DNA of 64,000 nucleotides from Actinoplanes sp. L3-i22 (GCF_019704555.1 NZ_AP024745.1:3542501-3606500), one strand, 5' to 3'; shown: positions 24,172 to 32,957, numbered from the stretch's first letter. Notes: generated by a model from the letters alone, not told the origin. Translations and numbers: made by a program.

Positions 24172-25029
24172 TCAGGTGGGCTGCTGGGCCAGCCACTTCT
24201 CGTGGGCTGTGGAGAGGCGGGACCACAGGGCGTCGCGTTCGGTGGGGGTGGTGTCGGTGAAGGTGAGGCCGAAGACGTCGGCCATGGCGGTGAAATAGTC
24301 GGTTCGGGTGGTCAGTTCGGTGCGGTCGGGGTCGGTGCCGATTCGGGTCAGGACCAGGGTTCGGATCAGGTCTACGCCGGTGGCGTCTCGGCGGGCGGCG
24401 GTGGCGACCCGGACGAAGCCGGACTCCGGGGAGGTCGACAGGTGCTCGTGTTTGGCCTCGAAGGCGGACATCTCGGTGGCCGCGCCGCGGAAGTCCATGC
24501 CGAGGAACGAGCCGGTCGGGTCGTGGTCGAAGCGCCAGGCGCCGGGCTCCAGGTCGGAGGGGGACAGGCGGTAGCGGAACGGGCCCTGCTGGTACTCGCC
24601 GGCGACCAGTGGGAGCGGGCCGTGCAGGCCGTCGCCCATGCCGAGGTCGACGAGCCACTCGCCGGCCGGGGCTTCCGGGGCGGGCAGGCCGGTGACGGTC
24701 AGCACGAGATGGTTGGCGCTGAGCTCGGCCGGGGTCGAGGCGTTCCCCTGCACGCCGCCCACATGCCGGGTGACCTGGTATCCGAGCGCTCGCAGCAGCG
24801 CCGAGAACGCCCCGTTCAAGTGGTAGCAGTAGCCGCCGCGGCCGGCCAGGATCCGCCGGGTGGAGTCGGCCGGGTCGATGGTTGTCGGGCGGCCGAGCCA
24901 GATTTCCAGGCATTCGTAGGGCACCCGCTCGGCGTGTGCCGTGTGCAGCGCGTGCAAACCCGGCACGCTGGGGGCCTGACCGGCGAGTGACGAGAGCCCG
25001 AGCCGGTGAAGATACCCGTCGACGTCCAT
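24172..25029 (-). CDS. nat: Arylamine N-acetyltransferase
   Basis: The 285-aa enzyme transfers an acetyl group from acetyl-CoA to arylamines, or acts as an amide synthase in antibiotic pathways. The catalytic triad is present: Cys68 (RGGYCYHLNGAF), His107 (SANHLVL) and Asp128 (LVDLGMG). Family landmarks such as VPYECLEIWLGR are clear and the length is standard. It starts at ATG 25029 and is divergent from the small monooxygenase gene at 25057, with only 27 bp between starts. Confidence 0.93.
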   Translation of the reverse strand: MDVDGYLHRLGLSSLAGQAPSVPGLHALHTAHAERVPYECLEIWLGRPTTIDPADSTRRILAGRGGYCYHLNGAFSALLRALGYQVTRHVGGVQGNASTPAELSANHLVLTVTGLPAPEAPAGEWLVDLGMGDGLHGPLPLVAGEYQQGPFRYRLSPSDLEPGAWRFDHDPTGSFLGMDFRGAATEMSAFEAKHEHLSTSPESGFVRVATAARRDATGVDLIRTLVLTRIGTDPDRTELTTRTDYFTAMADVFGLTFTDTTPTERDALWSRLSTAHEKWLAQQPT

Positions 25030-25056
25030 ACCGGGACCCTATCGACCGGAGGCCAC

Positions 25057-25341
25057 GTGATCATCATTGCCGGGGAGCTGCGCGTCGCGCCTGACGATCG
25101 CGACGACTATCTGACCGCGGTCGCCGGGGTGGCGCGGCTGGCCAGGCGGGCTCCGGGCTGTCACGACTTCACCCAGTCGGCCGATCCGATCGAGTCGGGC
25201 CGGATCCTGGTCTACGAGCGCTGGGAGTCCGACGACGACCTGCTCGCCTTCCGCGACTCCGGCGGCCCGGACCTGGACCTGCCTCCACTCCTGTCAGCAG
25301 ATGTCCACAAATATCGGATTTCTGCCGTCGAAGCCCCCTGA
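25057..25341 (+). CDS. Antibiotic biosynthesis monooxygenase (ABM) domain protein
   Basis: This 94-aa single-domain protein has the ferredoxin-like ABM pattern: IIIAGELRVAPDDRDDYL, then CHDFTQSADPIESGRILVYE and RWESDDDLLAFRDS. ABM proteins are cofactor-free oxygenases, haem-degrading enzymes or stress proteins. GTG 25057 has a GGAGG site 5 bp upstream (ACCGGAGGCCACGTG); homology starts there rather than at 25006. Confidence 0.85.
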   Translation: MIIIAGELRVAPDDRDDYLTAVAGVARLARRAPGCHDFTQSADPIESGRILVYERWESDDDLLAFRDSGGPDLDLPPLLSADVHKYRISAVEAP

Positions 25342-25419
25342 CCGCAACCCCGGCCGGCGCGGCCGTGAGCAGGACGTGGCCGCAAAAGCGGATCGGCCAA
25401 GGCGGCAGAGAGCCGAACC

Positions 25420-26154
25420 TCAGGCAGGCAACTCCGCGTAGGCGCACTGGGTCAGGTAGGGCAACGTGTACGAACTCCGGCCGACCAGCGCCGGATGCGT
25501 AGCCGTCAACTGCCGGACCTGCGCGAGCACCGCCGCCCGCTCGTCGACCGGCAGCAGGATCACCCGGCTGCGCGAGGCGACCAGGTCGAGCAGTTCCCCG
25601 GGCCGCATCGTGTGCGCCCACTCGAACGTCGACGTGGTGATCGGGCCGAGCGGCGGCCCCATCACCGTCGCCCGCCGGGCCTCGCGCCCGATGATCGTGC
25701 CGAGACGCTGCACCCAGTCGGTGCGCTCATCGCGCAGGTTCCAGATCAGGCCGAGGCGGCCGCCGGGCGTCAGCACGCGCGCGATCTCCGGCACGGCGCG
25801 CGCCGGGTCGACCCAGTGCCAGGCCTGCGCGACCAGGACCACGTCGACCGACGCGTCCGGCAGCGGGATCTGTTCCGCGGTGCCCTGGCGTGCGGAGACT
25901 TCCGGCACGGCCCGCCGCAGCTCGCCGAGCATGCCCTCGGACGGGTCGACGGCGATCACGTCGAGGCCGCGGGCCCGGATCTGCCGGGTCAGTTTCCCGG
26001 TGCCGGCGCCCAGGTCGAGGACGCGGGGCTGCCCAGCGGGCAGAAGAAAATCAAGGGCGTCTTCGGGGTACGGCGGACGGCCGCGCTCGTAGGCGCCGGC
26101 AGCCGTTCCGAAGGAGGTCGCGGCAACGGAGGGGGCATCCACGACCACGATCAT
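25420..26154 (-). CDS. Class I SAM-dependent methyltransferase
   Basis: The 244-aa protein has an N-terminal helix found in UbiE/Trm9-like methyltransferases (SFGTAAGAYERGRPPYP), motif I VLDLGAGTGK at 45-54, acidic motif II IAVDPSEGM near 69-77, and VVLVAQAWHWVDP as motif IV. The substrate is unknown. The start is ATG 26154; a longer frame upstream overlaps csbD and is not real. It is divergent from csbD. Confidence 0.88.
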   Translation of the reverse strand: MIVVVDAPSVAATSFGTAAGAYERGRPPYPEDALDFLLPAGQPRVLDLGAGTGKLTRQIRARGLDVIAVDPSEGMLGELRRAVPEVSARQGTAEQIPLPDASVDVVLVAQAWHWVDPARAVPEIARVLTPGGRLGLIWNLRDERTDWVQRLGTIIGREARRATVMGPPLGPITTSTFEWAHTMRPGELLDLVASRSRVILLPVDERAAVLAQVRQLTATHPALVGRSSYTLPYLTQCAYAELPA

Positions 26155-26201
26155 ATTCCGCGCCGGACGACCTCGCCGTACATCGAGTGCGATCACTCGC
26201 T

Positions 26202-26227
26202 GTTTCGGAATCGCGCCGATCGGGCAC
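26202..26227 (+). promoter_or_regulatory. Possible SigB-like promoter of csbD
   Basis: GTTT (26202-26205), 16 nt and GGGCAC (26222-26227) resemble general-stress promoters, fitting the stress role of CsbD proteins. The leader would be about 60 nt. This rests on short motifs only. Confidence 0.35.
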
Positions 26228-26295
26228 TTGATGGTCGAGGCGCTGAGCGAGGTTCGAGGCGCCGGACGACGACGAGCAGCACGGAGGGTTGACCG

Positions 26296-26487
26296 ATGAG
26301 CTTCACCGACAAGGTCAAGAACAAGGCCGAGGAACTGTCCGGCAAGGCGAAGCAGGCCGTCGGCGACGCGACCGACAACCCGCGTCTGCAGGCCGAGGGC
26401 AAGGCCCAGGAGGCCGCCGCGCACGCCAAGCAGGCCGGTGAGCACGTCAAGGACGCGGGCCACGACGTCCGCGACACCTTCAGCTGA
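26296..26487 (+). CDS. csbD: CsbD-family stress protein
   Basis: The 63-aa protein is a complete CsbD domain: SFTDKVKNKAEELSGKAKQA, then DNPRLQAEGKAQEAAAHAKQ. It is hydrophilic, helical and Ala/Lys-rich, as usual for this general-stress family of unknown biochemical role. ATG 26296 follows CGGAGGG. Its stop codon lies in the first unit of a 21-bp tandem repeat, and a strong terminator follows at 26588-26621. Confidence 0.93.
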   Translation: MSFTDKVKNKAEELSGKAKQAVGDATDNPRLQAEGKAQEAAAHAKQAGEHVKDAGHDVRDTFS

Positions 26488-26578
26488 ACCAGGCACGGCG
26501 AAAGCTGAACCAGGCACGGCGAAAGCCGAACCAGGTAGGGCGAAAGCCGAACCAGGCGAGGCGAAAGCTGAGCTGAGC
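26483..26578. repeat. 21-bp tandem repeat containing the csbD stop codon
   Basis: Units start at 26483, 26504, 26525, 26546 and, partial, 26567; the first is GCTGAACCAGGCACGGCGAA plus one base. The TGA stop of csbD (26485-26487) is inside unit 1 and is repeated in unit 2; units 3 and 4 read CGA instead. Confidence 0.9.
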
Positions 26579-26587
26579 TAGACAGCA

Positions 26588-26621
26588 CGAAAAGGGCCCC
26601 CTCACCCGGGGGCCCCTTTCG
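26588..26621. terminator. Bidirectional terminator between csbD and kamA
   Basis: A 14-bp stem (26588-26601 with 26608-26621, CGAAAAGGGCCCCC against CGGGGGCCCCTTTCG, one mismatch) separates convergent csbD and kamA. The A and T ends give short T-runs on either strand. Confidence 0.85.
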
Positions 26622-26623
26622 TC

Positions 26624-27976
26624 TTACACCGCGACGACTTCCTGCTGCTTGCGCCACCAGTCCTGGCCGGCCTCGGGCAGCGTGTCGATCGGGTCGTAGT
26701 AGGCGTAGAGCTTCGACAACGCCTCGCTGTCGTCCTTCTCGATCGACGTCCGGTAGTTCTTCGTCCAGTACGAGATGCCGTGCTCCCGGTCGTACTCGGC
26801 GACCATGTGCACCCAGCGCTTGCCGACGAACGGCACGTCGCAGACGATCCGCGGCGTCGCGTAGCCCGGCAGGTACCCCATCAGGTCGTGCTGCAGCTGC
26901 TGGGCGTGCCAGACCGGCACGCGCCAGTGCTCCGCGTTCGGGATCATGTCGCACATGTAGAAGTAGTACGGCAGGATCCCGGCCTCGCCCTGCAGCCCGA
27001 AGCACAGGTCGAGCAGGTCGGCCGAGGTGTCGTTGATGCCGCGCATCAGCACGCCCTGGTTGCGCACGTCGCGCACGCCGATCTCGAGCAGCGTCTGGGC
27101 CGCCTTGGCGACCGACGGGGTCAGCGAGTTCACGTGGTTGACGTGGGTGTGCACGGCCAGGTTGACGCCGCGCCGCTGGGCGGTGACGGCGACCCGGTGC
27201 ATGCCCTCGACGACGTCGTCCTGCAGCCAGTGCTGGGGGAGGCCCATCAGGGCTTTGGTCGCCAGCCGGATGTCCCGCACGGTCGGCACCGCGAGCAGGC
27301 CCATCAGGTACGCCTCGAGCTGCTTCCACGGGACGTTTGCCACGTCGCCGCCGGAGACGACCACGTCCCGTACGCCGGGATGGGTCTTCAGATAGTCGAG
27401 GTGGGCCGCGTAGCGATCCACGGGCTTCTGCAGGAGCTTGAGCTTCGGGACCGTGGGCGTGCTGTTGCCGACCAGGTCCATCCGGGTGCAGTGCCCGCAG
27501 TACTGCGGACAGGTCGACAGCAGTTCGGCGAGGACCTTGGTCGGGTAGCGATGGGTGAGGCCCTCGGCGACCCACATGTCGTGCTCGTGCAGTGAGTCGC
27601 GGCTGGCGTTCGGGTGCGACGGCCAGTCCAGGCGCCGGTCGGTGGCGATCGGGAGCATGTACTTGCGGACCGGGTCGGCGTAGAACGACGCCGTGTCCGG
27701 CACCTCGTGCGGCACCATCGTGTTGAGCATCTGCGGCGGGAGCAGCATCGACATGGTGGCCAGGCGCTGCTGGTCGGCCTCCAGGTCGGCGTAGAACGAC
27801 TCGTCGACCAGGTCGCCGAGCACCGCCCGCAGCTGTTTCACGTTCTTCACACAGTTGACCCGCTGCCACTGGGCGGACTGCCACTGGGCGGGCGTGACGT
27901 CGCGCCAACCGGGGAACCGGGTCCAATCCGGCTCGACCAGCTCACGCCGCTGGTACTCGTATGGCTGTTCGGACAC
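26624..27976 (-). CDS. kamA: Lysine 2,3-aminomutase (radical SAM)
   Basis: This 450-aa radical SAM/PLP enzyme converts L-lysine to L-beta-lysine. The cluster cysteines are Cys156, Cys160 and Cys163 (CPQYCGHC). Two acidic residues that bind the substrate side-chain amine in the clostridial enzyme have counterparts: Asp316 (RGIND) and Asp380 (RIVCDVPFVGK), which supports lysine as substrate. Lys386 is the candidate PLP lysine, but the usual Gly-rich GGGGK is replaced by FVGK, one residue shorter. Beta-lysine feeds the divergent kdd-kam operon. The gene is divergent from kdd, with 135 bp between starts. It is slightly longer than the clostridial enzyme, mainly at the N-terminus. Confidence 0.9.
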   Translation of the reverse strand: MSEQPYEYQRRELVEPDWTRFPGWRDVTPAQWQSAQWQRVNCVKNVKQLRAVLGDLVDESFYADLEADQQRLATMSMLLPPQMLNTMVPHEVPDTASFYADPVRKYMLPIATDRRLDWPSHPNASRDSLHEHDMWVAEGLTHRYPTKVLAELLSTCPQYCGHCTRMDLVGNSTPTVPKLKLLQKPVDRYAAHLDYLKTHPGVRDVVVSGGDVANVPWKQLEAYLMGLLAVPTVRDIRLATKALMGLPQHWLQDDVVEGMHRVAVTAQRRGVNLAVHTHVNHVNSLTPSVAKAAQTLLEIGVRDVRNQGVLMRGINDTSADLLDLCFGLQGEAGILPYYFYMCDMIPNAEHWRVPVWHAQQLQHDLMGYLPGYATPRIVCDVPFVGKRWVHMVAEYDREHGISYWTKNYRTSIEKDDSEALSKLYAYYDPIDTLPEAGQDWWRKQQEVVAV

Positions 27977-28026
27977 CGCGTCCTCCCGAAGTTTAAGATC
28001 CGTTCAGGTGCACTAACGTACTGGAG

Positions 28027-28061
28027 AATCTTCGGTCTAGAAACCCAGGCTACGGAAGATT
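28027..28061. promoter_or_regulatory. Inverted repeat in the kamA-kdd divergent region
   Basis: AATCTTC (28027-28033) and GAAGATT (28055-28061) are a perfect 7-bp inverted repeat with centres 28 bp apart. It lies midway between the kamA and kdd starts and is AT-rich against the background. It is a candidate operator for a regulator of both transcripts; no regulator gene lies in the cluster. Confidence 0.5.
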
Positions 28062-28111
28062 TACGGTAGAGCGGCGTCTGTAGGCGAGTGTTTAACGTGA
28101 GGAGGCTGTTG

Positions 28112-29125
28112 ATGGCGGGATCGGTGGGTCTGCACCGGGTGATCGAACCGGCCGGGGTGCTGCCCCAGGCCGCCTGGCGCCTGGACGCCTCCCCGGAGAT
28201 CGGCCCGGACGAGGTGCGCATCCGCGTGCAACGGCTCAACCTCGACGCTGCCAGCTATCGGCAGCTCGCGCAGAAACATGCCGGAGACGGGGCGAAGATC
28301 CGCGCCGAGGTGCTGGAGATCGTCGGGACCCGCGGCAAGATGCACAATCCGGTCACCGGCTCCGGCGGCATGCTGATCGGCGTGGTCGAGGCGGTCGGCC
28401 CGGAGTCGCCGCTGCCGGTCAAGGCCGGCGACCGGGTCGCGACCCTGGTGAGCCTGACCCTGACGCCGCTGCGGATCACCGACGAGCTGCGGGGCTGGGA
28501 CGGATTGTCCGAGCAGGTCCCGGCGGACGGGACGGCGATCCTGTTCGGCCGCTCGATCGTCGGGGTGCTGCCCGACGACCTGCCGCCGGAGCTGGCGCTG
28601 GCCGTCTACGACGTGTGCGGGGCGCCGGCGCTGGTCGACCGGGTCGCCCGGAGATATCGGGACCCGACCGTGCTGGTGCTCGGCGGGGCCGGCAAGAGCG
28701 GATCGCTGAGCCTCGCGGCCGCCAAGCGCGCGGGGGCCCGTACCAAAGCGATTGTCGTCTCCGAAGCGGAGCGCGACGCGCTGGCGCAAGCCGGAGTCGC
28801 GGATGAGATCGCGATCGCCGATGCCCGGAACCCGGTCGAGGTCGCCGGGAAAGCCGGCCCGGCGGACATCACGGTCGTCTGCGTGGACGTGCCCGGCTGC
28901 GAGCACGGCGCGATCCTGGCGACCGAGCCGGGCGGCACCGTGATCTTCTTCTCGATGGCGACCAGCTTCTCCGCGGCCGCGCTCGGCGCCGAGGGCCTGG
29001 CCGCCGACGTGACCATGCTGGTCGGCAACGGATACGTGCCCGGGCACGCGGAATTCGCGGTCGATCTGCTGCGCACGACACCCGCGGTGCGCTCGTTGTT
29101 CGAGAAGCGGATCGCGGGAGACTGA
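28112..29125 (+). CDS. kdd: L-erythro-3,5-diaminohexanoate dehydrogenase
   Basis: The 337-aa NAD-dependent enzyme deaminates 3,5-diaminohexanoate to 3-keto-5-aminohexanoate. It begins SVGLHRVIEPAGVLPQAAWR, contains NPVTGSGGMLIGVVEAVGP, and has the nucleotide-binding loop VLVLGGAGKSGS near 187-198. The AGGAGG at 28100-28105 fixes ATG 28112; an in-frame GTG at 28088 is less likely. It is the first gene of the operon and next to kamA. Family membership and context agree, so confidence is high. Confidence 0.9.
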   Translation: MAGSVGLHRVIEPAGVLPQAAWRLDASPEIGPDEVRIRVQRLNLDAASYRQLAQKHAGDGAKIRAEVLEIVGTRGKMHNPVTGSGGMLIGVVEAVGPESPLPVKAGDRVATLVSLTLTPLRITDELRGWDGLSEQVPADGTAILFGRSIVGVLPDDLPPELALAVYDVCGAPALVDRVARRYRDPTVLVLGGAGKSGSLSLAAAKRAGARTKAIVVSEAERDALAQAGVADEIAIADARNPVEVAGKAGPADITVVCVDVPGCEHGAILATEPGGTVIFFSMATSFSAAALGAEGLAADVTMLVGNGYVPGHAEFAVDLLRTTPAVRSLFEKRIAGD

Positions 29126-29129
29126 CCGC

Positions 29130-30665
29130 ATGACTAACCCCAAGGTCTGCTACACCAACGGTCGCTTCTACTCCGCCGCCGAGCCGCGCGCCACCGCGAT
29201 GCTGGTCAGCGGCGGGACCATCGAGTGGCTCGGCGACACCGCCGACGCCCCGGCCGCCGACCGCACCGTCGACCTGGCGGGCGCGCTGGTCACCCCGGCG
29301 TTCGTCGACGCGCACCTGCACGCCACCGACACCGGCCTGGCGTTCGACGGCCTGGACCTGTCCGGGTCCGGCTCGGCCCGCGAGGTGCTCGACGCGGTCG
29401 CCGCGTTCGCGGCCGGCCGCCCGGCCGACGGCGTGGTGCACGGGCACGGCTGGGACGAGTCGACCTGGACCGACCAGACCCCGCCGACCGCGGGCGAGCT
29501 GGACCGGGCCGCCGGGGGCCGCAAGGTGTACCTGTCCCAGGCCTCGGTGCACTCCGCGCTGGTCAGCTCGGCGCTGCTGCCGGCCGCCGAGGGCGTCGAC
29601 GGTCACCACCCGTCCGGCTGGGTGCGCGAGCACGCGCACCACGCGGTCCGGGCGGTCGCGCTTGGCGCGCTGACCGACGCGCAGCGGACCGCGGCGCAGC
29701 GGACCGCGCTGAGCCGGGCCGCCGCGATGGGGATCGCCGCGGTGCACGAGTGCGGCGGGCCGGGCACCTCCAGCGAGGCCGACTTCCGGTCGGTGCTCGC
29801 GCTGTCCGGGCAGGGGCTGCCGCAGGTCTTCGGCTACTGGGGTGAGCTCGGCGGCGCCGAGAAGGCGCGGGAGCTGGGCGCGGCCGGGGCGGCCGGCGAC
29901 CTGTACGCGGACGGCGCGCTCGGCTCGCGGACCGCGTCGCTGCGCGCGCCGTACCACGACGGCGAGCACGGCTGCGGCGAGGCGTTCCTGACCGCCGAGC
30001 AGGCCGCCGAGCACCTGCTCGACTGCATCCGGGTCGGCTTCCAGGGCGGCTTCCACGCGATCGGCGACGCCGCCATCGAGACCGTGCTGGAGGGCTTCGC
30101 GCTCGCCGCCAAGCAGGTCGGCGTGGACAAGATCCGGGAGGGGAACCACCGGATCGAGCACGTCGAGCTGATCGACAAGGCGATGATCGCCCGGATGGTC
30201 GAGTTCGGCGTGATCGCCTCGGTGCAGCCGGTCTTCGACGCGCTGTGGGGCGGCAACGACCGGATGTACGCCCAGCGCCTCGGCGTCGACCGGGCCCTGA
30301 CCAGCAACCCGATCGGGGCGATGCACGCCACCGGGGTGGCGCTGGCGTTCGGCTCGGACGCGCCGGTGACCGCGCTCGACCCGTGGTCGGTGGTGGTCGC
30401 CGCGTCCGCGCCGCGCAACCCGGTCTACCGGATGAAGGTGCGGGCGGCGTTCGCGGCCGCCAGCCGCGGCGGGTGGCGGGCCGCCGGCGTGAGCCGGGTC
30501 GGCGTGCTGGCCCCGGGCGCGTCGGCGACGTTCGCCGCCTGGGACACCCCGGGCGGGGTGCTGGAAGGACTGCCGGCGCTGCTGCCGGACATCGACGGCG
30601 TGGTGCCGGCGCGGCCGGTCTGCCGCCGCACGGTGCTGCACGGCGACACGATCTACGAGAGCTAG
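29130..30665 (+). CDS. Amidohydrolase, YtcJ-like (Amidohydro_3)
   Basis: This 511-aa metal-dependent hydrolase has the signature VDAHLHA (His62, His64), a second metal region GGFHAIGDAA, HRIEHVELID, and the late FGSDAPVTALDP aspartate. The YtcJ branch deacylates or hydrolyses N-substituted compounds, often of unknown identity. It starts 4 bp after kdd and 13 bp before kamD, so it is in the operon. It is not a known step of beta-lysine breakdown. It may free lysine or an intermediate from an N-acyl form, or open a cyclised by-product (lactam-like); these are guesses. Confidence 0.85.
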   Translation: MTNPKVCYTNGRFYSAAEPRATAMLVSGGTIEWLGDTADAPAADRTVDLAGALVTPAFVDAHLHATDTGLAFDGLDLSGSGSAREVLDAVAAFAAGRPADGVVHGHGWDESTWTDQTPPTAGELDRAAGGRKVYLSQASVHSALVSSALLPAAEGVDGHHPSGWVREHAHHAVRAVALGALTDAQRTAAQRTALSRAAAMGIAAVHECGGPGTSSEADFRSVLALSGQGLPQVFGYWGELGGAEKARELGAAGAAGDLYADGALGSRTASLRAPYHDGEHGCGEAFLTAEQAAEHLLDCIRVGFQGGFHAIGDAAIETVLEGFALAAKQVGVDKIREGNHRIEHVELIDKAMIARMVEFGVIASVQPVFDALWGGNDRMYAQRLGVDRALTSNPIGAMHATGVALAFGSDAPVTALDPWSVVVAASAPRNPVYRMKVRAAFAAASRGGWRAAGVSRVGVLAPGASATFAAWDTPGGVLEGLPALLPDIDGVVPARPVCRRTVLHGDTIYES

Positions 30666-30678
30666 GGAGACTGGTCAG

Positions 30679-32229
30679 TTGGCCGGGAAGCTGGATCTGG
30701 ACCCGCGGATCGTCGCGCGGGCGAGGGCGCTCGCCGCGAAGGCCGGGCAGCCCGTCGTCGACCTCGCGCGGTCGCACACCACCGTGTCGGTGGAGCGGGC
30801 GGTGCTGCGCCTGGCCGGGGTGCACGGCGCCGACTCCGACGGGATCCCCTGGGTGAACCGCCTGGTCGACGCCGTACGCGCGGACGTCGGGCTCGGGCAC
30901 GGGGTGGCCGTGCCGGTGCTGCACGCCGCGCTGACCACGGGTGTCGAGGACCTCACGGTGCTCGCGCAGAAGGCGGCCGCGGGGTCGGTGCGCTTCGAAC
31001 AACCGGAGAAGAAGGCCGAGGTGGCCGCCGCCCGGCGGCAGGCGAAGAAGGCCGCGGCCGGCGGTCTCAAGATCGTCGATCGGCGCCGGGCCGAGAGAGA
31101 AAAACTGATTCGACGGTACGGCGATCCGAAGCAGCGCCCGTGGATCTACCTGATCGTCGCGACCGGGGACATCTACGAGGACATCCCCCAGGCGCAGGCG
31201 GCGGCCCGAGCCGGCGCCGACGTGATCGCGGTGATCCGGTCGACCGGGCAGTCGCTGCTGGACTACGTGCCCGAGGGCGCGACCCGGGAGGGCTTCGCCG
31301 GCACCTACGCCACCCAGGAGAACTTCCGGCTGATGCGGGCGGCGCTCGACGAGACGTCCCGTGAGCTTGGCCGATACATCCGGCTGACCAACTACGCGTC
31401 CGGTCTGTGCATGCCGGAGATCGCCGCGCTGGCGGGCATGGAACGCCTGGACATGATGCTGAACGACTCGATGTACGGCATCCTGTTCCGCGACATCAAC
31501 CCGATCCGGACCTTCGTCGACCAGCGGTTCAGTCGTCAGGTGCACGCCCGCGCCGGGATCATCATCAACACCGGTGAGGACAACTACCTGACTACGGCCG
31601 ACGCCGTCGAGGCGGCCCACACCGTGACCGTGTCGCAGCTGCTCAACGAGTTCTTCGCGCACGAGGCCGGCCTCGAGGACTGGCAGCTCGGGCTCGGGCA
31701 CGCCTTCGAGATCAACCCGGATCTGCCGGAGTCGTTCCGGATGGAGCTGGCGCACGCGCTGCTCGCCCGGGAGCTGTTCCCGGACGCCCCGCTCAAGTGG
31801 ATGCCGCCGACCAAGCACATGACCGGCGACGTCTTCCGCGGCAACCTGCTCGACGGCTTCTTCAACCTGGTCGGCGCGCTGACCGGCCAGGGGATTTTGC
31901 TGGTCGGCATGATGACCGAGGCCGTGGTCACCCCGTGGCTGTCGGACCGCGACATCGCCCTGCAGAACGTCCGGTACGTGCTCGGCGCCGCCGGCAAGCT
32001 GCACGAGGACTTCGTGCCCGCGCCCGGCGGCTTCATCCGGGAACGCGCGAACCAGGTCCTCGGCGAGGGCATCGAGCTGCTCGAGCGGATCGTCGACGAC
32101 ACGCTGATGGACGCCATCGCCGACGGCACGTTCGGCCTGATGAAACGGCCCGCCGACCGGGGCAAGGGCCTCGACGGGGTGGCCCGGCACGACGAGGACT
32201 ACTACAACCCCGTACAGGAGATGCTGTGA
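30679..32229 (+). CDS. kamD: Beta-lysine/D-lysine 5,6-aminomutase alpha subunit
   Basis: The 516-aa catalytic subunit of the adenosylcobalamin- and PLP-dependent aminomutase moves the terminal amine of beta-lysine from C6 to C5. It shows family features: the N-terminal KLDLDPRIVARARALAAKAG, the barrel stretch PWIYLIVATGDIYEDIPQAQ, GQSLLDYVPEGATREG and PTKHMTGDVFRGNL. The start is TTG 30679, with AGGGAGA 9 bp upstream; homology begins at once. It overlaps kamE by 4 bp, as expected for subunits made in equal amounts. Confidence 0.95.
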   Translation: MAGKLDLDPRIVARARALAAKAGQPVVDLARSHTTVSVERAVLRLAGVHGADSDGIPWVNRLVDAVRADVGLGHGVAVPVLHAALTTGVEDLTVLAQKAAAGSVRFEQPEKKAEVAAARRQAKKAAAGGLKIVDRRRAEREKLIRRYGDPKQRPWIYLIVATGDIYEDIPQAQAAARAGADVIAVIRSTGQSLLDYVPEGATREGFAGTYATQENFRLMRAALDETSRELGRYIRLTNYASGLCMPEIAALAGMERLDMMLNDSMYGILFRDINPIRTFVDQRFSRQVHARAGIIINTGEDNYLTTADAVEAAHTVTVSQLLNEFFAHEAGLEDWQLGLGHAFEINPDLPESFRMELAHALLARELFPDAPLKWMPPTKHMTGDVFRGNLLDGFFNLVGALTGQGILLVGMMTEAVVTPWLSDRDIALQNVRYVLGAAGKLHEDFVPAPGGFIRERANQVLGEGIELLERIVDDTLMDAIADGTFGLMKRPADRGKGLDGVARHDEDYYNPVQEML

Positions 32230-32957
32230 TCGTCCGCCCTTACGGAGACACCACGGGCGACGGCATGGTGCAGCTCTCCTTCACCCTGCCGATCGTGCAC
32301 GACAAGCGCGCCGAGGGCGCCGCGCTCCAGCTCGCCGGGAAGATGGGCATGGATCCGGCGATGCTCGTGCACGCCAAGCCGATGGGCGACGGCTTCACGT
32401 TCTTCGTCGTCTACGGCAAGGTCGGCCACCTCGTCGACACCGAGAAGGTGCAGATCGTCGAACGGGACTTCCCGCTGCTGAGCGCGAAGGAGGTGAACGC
32501 GGTGATCAAACGCCGCCTGCGCCGCCCGCTGAACGTGGTCGGCGCCTGCATCGGCACCGACGCGCACACCGTCGGCATCGACGCCATCCTCAACCTCAAG
32601 GGCATCGCCGGCGAGAAGGGCCTGGAGTACTACTCGGAGATGTCGGTGACCAACATGGGCGCCCAGGTGTCGGTGCCCGACCTGGTCGAGGAGGCCCGGG
32701 CGAAGAAGGCCGACGCGGTGCTGGTCTCGCAGGTGGTCACCCAGCGCGACGCGCACCTGCACAACACCCGGGCGATGTCCGCGGCGTTCCGCGAGGCGCT
32801 GCCGGCCGGCCGGCGCCCGCTCCTGATCATCGGCGGCCCGCGGTTCGACGAGCTGATGGCCGGCGAGCTCGGCGTCGACCGGATCTTCGGCCGCGGCACG
32901 ACGCCGCGCGAGGTCGCCTCCTACCTGGTCCATGCCCTGACGGAGAAGAAACAATGA
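32226..32957 (+). CDS. kamE: Beta-lysine/D-lysine 5,6-aminomutase beta subunit (B12-binding)
   Basis: The 243-aa subunit carries the Rossmann B12 domain. DAHTVG (Asp112, His114) is the DxHxxG base-off motif. Lys125 lies 11 residues after the histidine, the same spacing as His133 and PLP-binding Lys144 of the clostridial enzyme. The dimerisation region is at about 10-90. The start is GTG 32226 inside the kamD stop; the stop overlaps kal by 4 bp. There is no cobalamin riboswitch in the operon's 5' region that I can see. Confidence 0.95.
   Translation: MIVRPYGDTTGDGMVQLSFTLPIVHDKRAEGAALQLAGKMGMDPAMLVHAKPMGDGFTFFVVYGKVGHLVDTEKVQIVERDFPLLSAKEVNAVIKRRLRRPLNVVGACIGTDAHTVGIDAILNLKGIAGEKGLEYYSEMSVTNMGAQVSVPDLVEEARAKKADAVLVSQVVTQRDAHLHNTRAMSAAFREALPAGRRPLLIIGGPRFDELMAGELGVDRIFGRGTTPREVASYLVHALTEKKQ

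Noticed and set aside
27977..28111. Cobalamin riboswitch for the B12-dependent kam operon
   Set aside because: The leader is at most 135 bp and lacks B12-box sequences; only a 7-bp inverted repeat is seen.
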